A stretch of DNA of 64,000 bases from Grammothele lineata. Taxonomy: Eukaryota > Basidiomycota > Agaricomycetes > Polyporales > Polyporaceae. Both the position numbers and the translations under genes were made by a program. The first letter of the stretch is position 1. Each line of letters starts with the position of its first letter. Location of the stretch: positions 186,001-250,000 of the forward strand of contig NDFF03000380.1 of NCBI GenBank assembly GCA_002150815.3, in the 5' to 3' direction. Shown one piece after another: positions 13,126 through 22,879 of the stretch. Below the pieces are notes generated by a model. That model made no database searches, was not told where the DNA came from, and was given only the letters and a program-made list of their open reading frames with translations.

Positions 13126-15728
13126 TGGCGGTCATGGTAGGGGTAGTATGGGTGGCGAAGATGGTAGAGGGATGAAGGATGAGGGAAGGGATGCCTGGGC
13201 GCACAGTCGCTGGGCGCGCGCGATGCGGGCGGCGGCAGCGAAAATGTCCTAATCAGAGTAATTTATACGGACTTCTTTGGATTCCTCCCACCCCCGTCAG
13301 GATTGTGTGTCCGCGGCTGCCCCCGTCCCCTCTTCCATGTTGCCAGCCTCACCCTGCCAGCCCCCCGCGCCCCAAAGTGTCTCGACGGTCGCTCGGCCGT
13401 TCTTTCGATCGGACCACGTCGTACATACGGAGGCCCTCTGGCTATGTGATTGCAGGCAGGGAAGGAGTCGACATCATGAGTTGGCAGCGACGAACTTTAG
13501 GACCGCTATTCTACAGGCACGGTTCCCCTCTGCATAGCGAACTTTTCGCCAGCCTAGTACTGATCTCTGAGAGCGCGCTACTTTACCATAAAACCAGAGC
13601 CGCCAGCGCCGCATGGGCGGCCCTGAAGCCCAAGCCTCATCCTCTCTCGCTGTCAACGGCAAGTCGGCGGCCGCATCCGTACGTACACGTACTCAGGTAC
13701 GCAGCGCCGCCCGAGTCAAGTCGTGCCCCGGACACTGGCAGTGGTGACGTCTTCCCGTCTTCCTATCTTCCGTCTTCCATCTTCCATGCGTGGGCCCCTG
13801 GCAGCACCTGCAGTCTGGTCTGTAGGACTCGGACGCCCGCCGCCGAGAGGGCGTCGACATCGCTGTCACTCTGACCTTCGAGTTGAACTACGCCGAACGC
13901 CGTGCGTTGAGCGCTGAGCGCCGAATGCCGAAGCGTGAGGCTCGATCACTTGAGCAGCGAGATCGGGGGGCCGATGGAGACGATAGCCACCACTTTGCCA
14001 TTTAACCACATCCCTCTCCCTACTAGCGTACACGACCAGTCCTGCGATCTTCCGCACAGCGCAATGCTGTGGTAGTTAGTAGGCCCCAGCTCCACTCTTC
14101 CCTCCGCGTGATCGCACACGCCCGTATGGGCGCCGAAAGCTGGAAGCTCAACGCTCCGGCGCTCAGTTCGTGGGGCATATCGATTGGCTTCGGGCGAAGA
14201 GCGGCCTGGAGGGAGGCGCGCAGTCGGGGGCGCGGGTATATGCTGCTGCTCTGGCGAAGCTTGTTTGTCGGCGCTGTGGATAGCGGGAGCGCGTACGTGT
14301 CATCGAACGTTGAAAGAGACCATGGCGAGTTTGCAAGGCTGTGAAGCGCCCCCGGGATCGGGCTCGAGCCCAGGAGTACCGGGAGCGAATGGCGGGGCCA
14401 CAGATTTGTCGGCGAAGACGGTGAGGAGGGTCCAAAGACGTCGAAGGTTGCGGGGTGGGGACTGGGGACAAAGATCGATCCTTGACCAGCTCAACGACAC
14501 GGGCGTCCGAGTTCAGAAAGGTACGTCTCACTGCGGCGTCATTCGCCTACAATCTAAGTTCCAGCGAAGGACGCTCGCAGAACCGACCGGGGCCACGCTG
14601 TCTCCGCTGGAGATAGCGAGCCGAGGGGCACGTCGACGTCGCGACCGCAGAACCGCAGGACTCGACCGCAGGCGACTCGGAGGTCCCTGAGCCTTTGACC
14701 GGTCACTCACGCCTAGTTGCGCACTGTGTGCATCTCCGGGTTGTTACTGTGAGACAGCCGCAACGGCGTTGAACAGAGTATTGAATACCGTGCAGGGGCG
14801 GGGCGCGCTGACGGTTAGACGATTGGAGACACCGGATGCAATCGACAAGTCGTGCTGTTTCGCGAGCGGGAGGTTCGTGTGGAGGCAGAGAGACTCGGAA
14901 CACCTAGGGATGATGGACGTTGATTTATCTGTGCGAAAAGGAAGGAGATGGATGGGCGACGGTAGGCGCGTTGATCTAGACCAAAGGGTCGCAGGATTAC
15001 GGATTGCAAGATGTTCGGGATTCGGGATTCGGAGATGGATGGACGGCGGACGCGTGCGCTCCGGAGTGACGTCGCTTTCGTTCTGTGAAGTGGTGAAGAT
15101 TGGCCATTCAATGGTCGGGAGGAGTAGTTGGTATATTGCCCATTGAATGCCTAGGTACGTGCGTAGGTATTTGAGACGGTATCTGTCGGCGTCGTGACAC
15201 AAAGCAGGCCGGAGACGGGACTCGGACTCGGAGATGACGACGCCCTCGATCGGAGCCGACCTTATCTCTGGCCAAATCTGCAAACTGTCATTTTGAAGAT
15301 GGACGAGGACGAGCGGGAGCTGCGATCGAGGGATATTCGCGCGCCGACAAGAGGAGACTCGATGAGAGTTCGTCGCGGCGGGGCAACGATCAAGTGGACG
15401 CGATTGCAAACCATTGACTGTACCTGGCGGTGACGGCGGCGGAAGGCTTACTTATGAACTTACTTACAAAGAAGAGGATGGGTGGACTAGCCATCAATTA
15501 AAAGACGAGTCGGGGTGCCTGGGCGTCAAGGCGCCGTTGGTTGCCATGCCGGACGAGGTTCGATCGCTCGAGGCTGATGACGGACGGCGATGACGCTGGT
15601 GGGGACCGAGAGCGGGTCGTGTCCGCCCAGGAACGGTGCGTTGGCCATTCGATCCGTGACGGATGCAGACTTTGAAGGCGCGTTGGCCGTTCTCTCTTCG
15701 GCCGCCCATCTTCCAAGTCCCGGCGATG

Positions 15729-15736
15729 TATAAATA
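15729..15736 (+). promoter_or_regulatory. TATA box with no annotated gene directly downstream
   Basis: TATAAATA, identical to the element before the gene at 788. The nearest ATG, at 15790, opens a 49-codon frame. It may drive that small frame or a non-coding transcript, or be a distal start for the gene at 16302. Confidence 0.4.
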
Positions 15737-15789
15737 GCGCCGACGACACGCCGCCCACGTCAGGCAGAGTTCAAAGGGGAGAGGCGCAC

Positions 15790-15939
15790 ATGTTCAAGTC
15801 GCTACTAGGGTCGCCGCAAGCAGAGCGTGAGGAGACGGGTCGGCTGGGAGAGATGGGATGGAGAACAAGCCGTATCCTCGCGGCGCAGGGATCTACAAGC
15901 GTTACCAAACTAGGGAGACGCGATTGCCGAGAGAGATGA
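15790..15939 (+). CDS. Possible 49-residue small protein
   Basis: An ATG 54 bases after a TATA box opens a 49-codon frame ending in TGA at 15937-15939. The product would be basic (many Arg and Lys), with no signal peptide, membrane segment or known motif. Evidence is positional only: TATA spacing and an uninterrupted frame. It could equally be part of an untranslated transcript or of a long leader for the gene at 16302. Confidence 0.2.
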   Translation: MFKSLLGSPQAEREETGRLGEMGWRTSRILAAQGSTSVTKLGRRDCRER

Positions 15940-16076
15940 AAGCTCGGGGCGGGCCGATTCGTTGATGGCAGGCGCCGCGATAGTGCGAACGTCCTCGGCC
16001 TCGGACCAACGCCCTCCCTCAGAAGCACTCGCGCCCACTCGGTCCCTGTCAAACCCACGCGCGCGTCCGTACTCTC

Positions 16077-16083
16077 TATAAAG
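16077..16083 (+). promoter_or_regulatory. TATA box of the large DUF1996-WSC gene
   Basis: TATAAAG lies about 220 bases before the ATG at 16302, which implies an unusually long leader that runs through the pyrimidine tract at 16160-16210. Confidence 0.55.
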
Positions 16084-16097
16084 TTTGCCTCGCCGCC

Positions 16098-16283
16098 ATG
16101 CCGAGTTCCCAAATCCCCTGCGCGGTCTCCGTTTCCCCCTCAAACGCACCGTCCGAGGGTCTCCTTCTCCTTCTCCTTCTCCTCCCTCCGCCCCCTTCTC
16201 CTTCTCCTCTCGCCCGGCGTCGGTCTTTATTCCCCTCGCCCCCGGCGACTGTCCCCTCTTTACCCCCCGACGCTCCTTTGTGA
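16098..16283 (+). other. Upstream open reading frame in the leader
   Basis: An ATG at 16098 opens a 61-codon frame that stops 18 bases before the main ATG. Its middle is a Leu/Pro run created by the CT repeat. If transcription starts before 16098, this uORF would limit translation of the wall protein. If it starts further downstream, the uORF is not in the mRNA. Confidence 0.3.
16160..16210 (+). repeat. Polypyrimidine tract with TTCTCC repeats
   Basis: Fifty bases of nearly pure C and T, built largely from TTCTCC units. CT-rich tracts just upstream of transcription start sites are common in strongly expressed fungal genes. Here the tract lies between the TATA box and the ATG. Confidence 0.7.
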
Positions 16284-16301
16284 TCTATCACAGTCATTAC
16301 C

Positions 16302-19300
16302 ATGTTTTCAAAGGTCTTATCCCTCGCCGCCCTCGTCGCGGTCGCGAACGCGGAGCACTGGATCTTCGGTGGAAGCAGGCCCATTATCACTGAGCGTCTC
16401 GACCCCATCATCAACCCCGGAGCGGTGAGCCTTCTCAGATATCTCGCTGTATGCGCGTTGTTGACAACTTGTGAAAATAGTTCGGTACGCACGTTCACTC
16501 CGTCGTGGGCGCCAGTCGCTTCAAGAACACCTACGACCCCGATGATCTCAAGAACAGCAAGTGCACCACCATCCCCGTCCAGCCCGACAAGAGCAACTAC
16601 TGGGCGGTACGTCCCACCTCCCGCGGTTCAGAAATCCGCAGAAACGCTGATACCTCATCGTCTACAGCCCCAGATGTACCACCGCGACCAGTCGACGGGT
16701 GTGCTCACGCCTTTCTGTGAGTCTCCTCCTCATAAACTCCGTGCTGTCCGCGCCCGGAAACGCCACAAAATGTGTGGCGCACAGTTTGACTTGCGCCAGT
16801 TACCATCGGGCGCCGTCAACTGTGTTTGATGGCTCTTGAGCGGTTGGCTGATATGATGTTTTGTAGCGACGAGCTTCAACATTTACTACCTCGTGCGCAA
16901 CGGCCCCAAGAACCAGGCGGTGAAGGCCTTCCCCCCCGGGCTGCGTGTACGTTTAGTCGAATGCCGTCCGTACCACACGAACTGACGCGCGGGACATTAG
17001 ATGGTCGCGGGTGACCCGAACCGCAAGACCTACAACGCGTCCAACTTCGCCGACCAAGCCGTCAGCTTCGTCTGCCTCGGTACGCTCCCCCTTCTGTTCC
17101 ACCCTGCTCCCCGCTCTCGCTCACGCTCATCCTCACCAGACTACAGCGGCGCGCACAACAACGACCCCGATTGGGCCGAACGCCCCAACTTCTTCGACCA
17201 CAACTGCCCAGACGGCATGCGCGCCCAAGTCTTCTTCCCCTCCTGCTGGGACGGCGTCAACCTCGACTCCCCGGACCACAAGTCGCACATGTCCTACCCC
17301 GTCCAAAACTACAACGGCGGCGACTGCCCCTCGTCCCATCCCGTCCAGCTCGTCTCCCTCTTCTACGAGATGCTCGTCAACACCGCCGACTTCGACTACA
17401 CCGGCGCCCAGACGTGGGTCCTCGCCAACGGGGACACCACCGGCTACGGCCACCACGGCGACTTCCAGAACGGCTGGGACGTCGATCTGTTGCAGAACGC
17501 CATCGACACCTGCACGGGGGCGAACGGGAACGTGATGGACTGCCCCCCATTGGCGGCCGTGTTCGACCAGGCCGCGGCGGACGCGTGCGTGATCGAGGAG
17601 GACGTCGTGCAGGAGAACGTCGGGCTCGACCCTTCCAACCCTATCACCGTCCTTCCCGGGTGCAACCCGATTTGGGACGGCACTGGGGCGAAACCTGCTT
17701 GCCCGTCCGCGAACGGCCCCGCGCCTACGCTCGTCCCCGCGCAGGAACCGCTTCCCGCGGGGTGGAACGTCCTTGGGTGCATCGCGGAGGGGACGAGCGG
17801 GCGCGCGCTGACGGGGGCGTCGACGAAGGCGGACAACATGACGCGCGCGACGTGTGCTGCGTTCTGTGCGAGCAAAGGGTTCTCGCTCGCGGGGGTGGAG
17901 TTTTCGGACGAGTGTTATTGCGATAATGCGGTGCGCAATGGGGCGAGCGAGAGCACGATCGATGGGTCGTTGTGCTCGACTAAGTGTGCTGGGAACGGTG
18001 CGTCCCCCCTCCTGCTGTCCCTCGTCGCTCATCTTTCGAAATGCTTACTCACTCTGACAACAGCGAACGAGATGTGCGGCGGCGCAGCCCGCCTCACGCT
18101 CCTCACGACCGCCCCCGTCCCCGGCGGCGCCTCGAACCCGTCGTCCTCGTCCTCGTCCGCGGCGTCGTCCGTACCCTCCTCTTCCTCCGCCGCCGCCGCT
18201 AACGCGTCCTCAGCCGCCACCGGCAGCACGTCTGTGCGCTCCGCAAGCGCGACGAGCTCTAAGGCTGCGTCTACATCTGTGGCTTCGTCGGCCGCTTCTG
18301 TGGTGACTTCGAGCTCGAAGGCGAGCGTCGTGACGGTCTCTAGCTCGAGCTCCAAGGCTAGCTCTGCGACGAGCTCCAAGGCGGCCGTTACCACCACCTC
18401 CAAGGCCACCTCCTCCTCTTCCCCCGCCTCCACCTCGTCCACGGCAGCCTCCCCCACGAACACCGGCACCGGCACCGTCCTCGCCCCCTCGCCCGACCCC
18501 GCCTCCTGGTCCCTCGCGGGGTGCGTGTCCGACAGCGGCGCGCGCGCGCTCACGGGCTTCAGCTTCGCCTCGGACGCGATGACCGTGGAGGCGTGCACGG
18601 ACGCGTGCGCGCAGAAGGGGTATGATTTGGCGGGGCTGGAGTATGGGAGGGAGTGTTATTGTGCGTGTCTCTCTCTTTCTTTTTCTCGTTTCCCTTGACG
18701 TGGGAGTGGGGAGTAAGAGTAGGATGGGATAGGACTAGAGCTGACGCACACACAGGCGGCACCTCCTTCTCCAACAACCTCGGCAAGCCCCTCGACGCCC
18801 CCTCCTGCTCCATGCCCTGCGCCGGCTCCCCCTCCTCCCTCTGCGGCGGGAACTGGGCGCTCTCCCTCTACGCAACCCCCGCCGCCTCCTCCGTCGTCTC
18901 TTCCCTCCCCCCCTTCTCCCCTTCCTCCTCTGCGAACGCAACTGCAGTCATGTCCGGGTGGACCCCCTCAGGGTGCCGCGCCGACCTCGTCCCCTCCTCA
19001 GGCGGAAAGAGGACGCTCACCCAAGACGCGTTCACGAGCGCGAACATGACCGCCGCGCTGTGCGTCGCGCACTGCGCCGCGCGCGGGCACGTCCTCGCGG
19101 GGCTCGAGTACGCCAGGGAGTGTTATTGCGGGGCTGCGTTCGAGAATGGGGGCGGCGCCCAACTGGAGGAGGGGAAGTGCGATATGGCATGTGGGGGAGA
19201 TGGAAGCCAGATGTGTGGGGGGCCGGGGGCGTTGACGGTTTTCGAGTATACTGGCACCGGCACGGGCAGCAACGTGGACGCCGCAACCTCGGAGAGCTCG

Positions 19301-19399
19301 ACGTGCTCGAGCCAGAAGAGCCAGAAGAAGAAGAAGCGCGCGAGCAAGGCGCGCCATTTCGGACGGGCGGCGGCGCACATGCACGCCGACTCTTTCTGA
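16302..19399 (+). CDS. Secreted DUF1996 protein with three WSC domains and a Ser-rich stalk
   Basis: Larger paralogue of the gene at 4445. A signal peptide (cleaved near residue 18) leads to the DUF1996 domain, starting at WIFGGSRPIITERLD. The first WSC domain follows, starting at LPAGWNVLGC and ending at NEMCGG. A stalk of about 100 mostly Ser/Ala/Thr residues (18130-18470) is probably heavily O-mannosylated. A second WSC starts at WSLAGCV, with its CYC motif split by an intron at 18661-18756. A third WSC starts at WTPSGC. The protein ends in a Lys-rich segment followed by HFGRAAAHMHADSF and TGA. Exon borders in the DUF1996 part (for example exon 1, 16302-16424, and exon 2 from 16483) match the smaller copy. 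WSC domains bind wall polysaccharide in yeast sensors. There is no transmembrane helix after the stalk, so this is probably a secreted or wall-bound protein rather than a sensor. Confidence 0.9.
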
Positions 19400-19588
19400 G
19401 CCGCTTCTCAGTCCTCTGATCTGGCGGTCGTTATAGTGGATTGCCGTTGACGGCGGCCCGCTCCCCCTCCCTTTCCATGTTTCCCAGTCTCGGTCTGGCT
19501 CTCGGCTCATCGCAGCAGCCGGGACGGGCGCGCGAGGGGGAGCGAGCCTCCCCGTCTGGCATTTGCGCGCGCGCCTTTATATCCCCTC

Positions 19589-19610
19589 TGATCCTGATCC
19601 TGATCCTGAT
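19589..19610 (+). repeat. Tandem TGATCC hexamer repeat
   Basis: TGATCC is repeated about 3.7 times without interruption. It is a short microsatellite in the 3' flank of the WSC gene, with no evident function. Confidence 0.85.
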
Positions 19611-19894
19611 TCGCGCTTTATTGCGTTGATATCTATCATGCCTTTCACGTACATGCTTTTCAGTCTCGGCTCCCCTCACATCCTCTCTCTCCTCTTTACA
19701 GGCTTTGTGTTTCGGTCCGGTCTGGTCTCGCATAGGCCCCAGCGGGGCGCCTCTCCTCAGTCTCTTCCCCTCCTCTCCATCGATCCTCTCCTCCATCGAT
19801 CGTCTCTGAACCCACCCCGCTGCGAGCTAGGCTCTCGCGGCCACAGCACGCTGTGCGGTCTGTACCTACTTGCTTACGACGTGCCTAGGGCACG

Positions 19895-19922
19895 TACTCG
19901 GTACTCAGTACTCAGTACTCAG
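19895..19922 (+). repeat. Tandem TACTCAG heptamer repeat
   Basis: Three perfect TACTCAG units (19902-19922) preceded by one variant TACTCGG. The repeat abuts TATAAA at 19927, so it could be a cis element of an unannotated transcript or simply a microsatellite. Confidence 0.8.
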
Positions 19923-20197
19923 GTGTTATAAAGGTTGTCTGTCTCTGTCTGTTCGGGTGTGCTTCGCGTTAGGCTACGCCTGCGAATGTGATGTTGGTGA
20001 AATGTTGCGCCTGAATGTGTGTGGTTAGCTAGAACTTGGAAGAACGCGCGAACAGGTGCGATAGTAAGTGAATGAATAAGGTACGGGATTTAGGTGGAGC
20101 GTTTCGACTATACTGTGTGTACCGTACCGCACTACTTTGACTGACTACTCTTTGGATACGTTATACGCTCGCGCACGCTAAACGCCCTCCCTCACAT

Positions 20198-22472
20198 TCA
20201 CAATTCCTCCCCCGTAAGCGTCTTGAACCACCACGCATCATGCTCCCTCCTAATCAACCTCCCCGGCGCGACCCCAGGCGGCCACACGATCTCCGACGTC
20301 GCCAGATCCCCCGGGTAGCGCACCCCCTCCTCCCCCTCCCTCCCGCACCAGTCAAAGTCGACGAGGACGACCGTGTCCCCGACAACGAACATGTTCACCT
20401 CCCGCAGGTCCCCGAACGCCAGCCCGTGCGCGTGCAGGAGGCGCACGGCGCTGCGCAGGGAGGCGACGTGCGCCGGCGCCAGCGCGGGCCGACTCGGAGT
20501 CTCCGACGCTGACTCGGACTCGGACAGGGGGAGCTCGGTGACGGGCGTCCCGGAGACGCGGGCCATGACGACGACGTGCGTCCCGACGCTGGGCTCGTAC
20601 GCGCAGTGGAAGAGGCGCGGAGCTTGCGGGGGCTCGGCGCGCGCGAGGAGCGCGTGCGCCTCTGCGCTGTACTTCGTGGCGAACTTGACGACGACGGGGA
20701 CCGGCCTGCCTGCGCCTGCGTCGGGGCCATGGGGGTTCAAGTTGGGAGACGACGGCGGGGAGACGAGGAGCAAGGCGGCGAAGACGGCCTTGTAGTGGTG
20801 GTGCGGGGCGAGGCGGCCGGTGTAGGTGAGCGTGTGCTCTGCCCCGGAGGCGTCGCGGAAGGACGTGAAGCTCGGCCCGATGTACGACTCGCCTCGGGGG
20901 GCACTGGCCGCGGCACGCTTCTGAGTCAAGCCGCGGCCCACCGTCGAGTTCGAGTTCCCAGCCTGAGCCTCGGCGACCAGGCGTTGGACGATCCCGCCGT
21001 AGTAGCCGTCGAGCTCCTCGATGGCCGCCTTGAGGTTCCGGAACAGCCACGCGACCTTCGCGCAGCACACGTCGAACGCCGATGCCCCGTCGTCTGCCCC
21101 GCTCGGGCGGGGGACGAGCGAGATGTAGTCCGTCAGCGGCTGGACGATCAGCCGCTCGGCGAAGACGGCGCCGAGGACTTGGAGGTTCGGTCCGGCGTAC
21201 GCGAGGAGGATCGCTGGGCAGCAGCTCGCTTTGCGGACGTCCTCGGCCTGCAGGTGGGGGGGCGGGTGGTTAGGACTTAGGGGGATCACGGTAGACGGCC
21301 GGCGCGAAAGCGAAAGCGAAAAGACGCACCTCCACAGAAGAATAGATCGCGACGTAGACGCACTCGGCTTCAGCAGCCGGGTCGGTCTTGGCCGTCCCAA
21401 ACTCCGTCTGAACCACGGCGAGAGCGGACACGGGGTGAAAGCCGTTGGGCGTGGAGGCCGTCGTTTCTACTACACCGTCTACCTCGATGCACGGATCCAC
21501 GTAGAGATCTGTGACGTGGAGGAGAGCCTTGTGCACAGCGGCTCTAAGTCCCGTGCCAGAGCCCCAGACCCTCGAAACGTTGTCCTGGTAGAGATCTTGA
21601 GCCTCGATCAGGAAAGACCGGGCGTTCTCTATCTCCTCGTCGTCAAACTCGTGTAGAGGTGGGGTGGACGACATGTTGCGGAGAAAGTCGGCAAAGACGG
21701 GGTGGTATATGGTAATCGGAGGAGGCAACATGTGAGCTGGACGACGGTTGAGGACGGCGTCGAGATTTTCCTCCTTCTGGCGGGCGATGCGGTGCTGGTG
21801 TTCCGCCTCCACGGACGGTTCGCAGCGAAGACGGGCTGCGGAAGCGACATCTTCTCGGGCTAGATGTCATGCATTGGGAACGTAGATCAGATGGAAGAAA
21901 TTCAGAATTTTCTTCAAATAGCTCACAGTGTCCAGAGACCTCTGTGGTAGTGATAGCTGGCTTGAACGCGTGAGATGGGCCGACATATCTAAGGAAGACG
22001 AGAACGCACGGATCACAGCGAACAGGTTATTTGCATTTACGACCTCGCGAAATTCCTTGAATGAATAATACGTGACTGTATTACTACAGATCCAAGAATC
22101 GTTGAGCGTGGTGCTGCAGAACTCGTTCCATTCGTTGAAACGCGGCGGCCTACCCTCCTCAGTCTTGACAGGGAATTCGTAGAACTAGGATAATGCCCAA
22201 TATTGAGAGAGAGAATGCCAGAAGGCGCGCGGTGCTCGCACCTCGAACAGTGATGCGTTATCAATATCTATCGGACGAAGATTCACTGGGAAATTTGGCC
22301 TAGGCACTGAGATATGTTGTTTGAGGGCGTCGAGGGCGAGGGAGAGTTGATCTTCACTGTTCAGAGGGTGCTGCCACGTGGAGAGGAAGCGGTATGTATC
22401 GCCGGGAGCGTCTCTGAGAAATATGTGGAGACTAAATACTCTGGGTGCGAGTGGAGAAGGAAGCAGAGACAT
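20198..22472 (-). CDS. Basidiomycete kinase-like protein with DFDW motif
   Basis: I spliced five exons on the minus strand: 22472-22242, 22184-22010, 21956-21927, 21859-21330 and 21247-20198. The phases close exactly to give 671 residues. The C-terminal third has a protein-kinase-like fold: a VVVKFATKYS strand with the ATP lysine, a hinge region, a catalytic-loop equivalent LAFGDLREVN and DFDW in place of DFG, followed by GEEGVRYPGD. This pattern marks the large mushroom-specific family of kinase-like proteins. The Asp of the loop and the first Asp of DFDW are present, so activity is possible but unproven. The N-terminal 300 residues resemble no named domain. The downstream exons alone have no ATG in frame before 21859, which is why the upstream exons are needed. 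Substrate and pathway are unknown. Confidence 0.75.
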
Positions 22473-22838
22473 CGCAGGAGGCCCGAGTGTGCGTTACGAC
22501 AGGGGCTAACCATAGTCAAATTGAGCATGGATGCCAATTCGGAAGTGCCGCTGCGTCGTACGTGTGTACGATGTGTCATTCACTTTTCAGGCGCCCTCAC
22601 TGAGCGCCAGATTTTAAGCGTGCCCATAGTGCGCAGTGACGTCATACTACCTTAGTGGGTTGCATTTCTTTAATCCGTACAACTCTAGGCAATACTGCGA
22701 CGTACAATCAATCTGACTACACCACGCCGCCGCTTTCCCACAGCCCCTCTGCGTGCTCAGACCTCCTCGGTAGTCATCCGCCACCTCTCTCTCCCGGACC
22801 CCGTCCAAATCTCAGCTTCCCCCCAGTCTCCGATACCA
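22473..22838. other. Intergenic region upstream of the kinase-like gene
   Basis: About 370 bases between the start of the minus-strand kinase-like gene and the 3' flank of the HAD phosphatase gene. I see no gene. It presumably carries the promoter of the kinase-like gene. Confidence 0.4.
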
Positions 22839-22879
22839 CCCGCTCACCCGCTCACCCGCCCGCCCGCTCGCCCGCTCAC
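22839..22879 (+). repeat. Short CCCGCTCA tandem repeat overlapping a stop codon
   Basis: Imperfect repeats of CCGCTCAC and CCGCCCGC. On the minus strand each unit contains GCGGGTGA or GCGGGCGA, and the TGA stop of the HAD phosphatase (22876-22878) lies at its edge. Confidence 0.7.

Larger units (their letters stand above)
13126..16301. other. 3.2-kb intergenic region before the large DUF1996-WSC gene
   Basis: No recognisable gene. Open frames of up to 231 codons exist (for example 13179-13874) but are low-complexity Ser/Pro/Arg frames driven by base composition. The region contains a TATA box and a 49-codon frame at 15729-15939, listed separately, and the core promoter and CT-rich leader of the gene at 16302. 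Confidence 0.5.
19400..20197. other. Intergenic region between convergent genes
   Basis: Lies between the 3' end of the large WSC gene and the 3' end of the minus-strand kinase-like gene. Open frames at 19441-19931 have no coding character. It holds two short tandem repeats and a TATA-like TATAAA at 19927-19932 that has no gene downstream. Confidence 0.5.

Noticed and set aside
17133..18032. 299-codon minus-strand frame with repeated Val/Glu/Asp text
   Set aside because: Exactly antisense to the DUF1996-WSC coding exon; the composition is that of a complementary-strand shadow.
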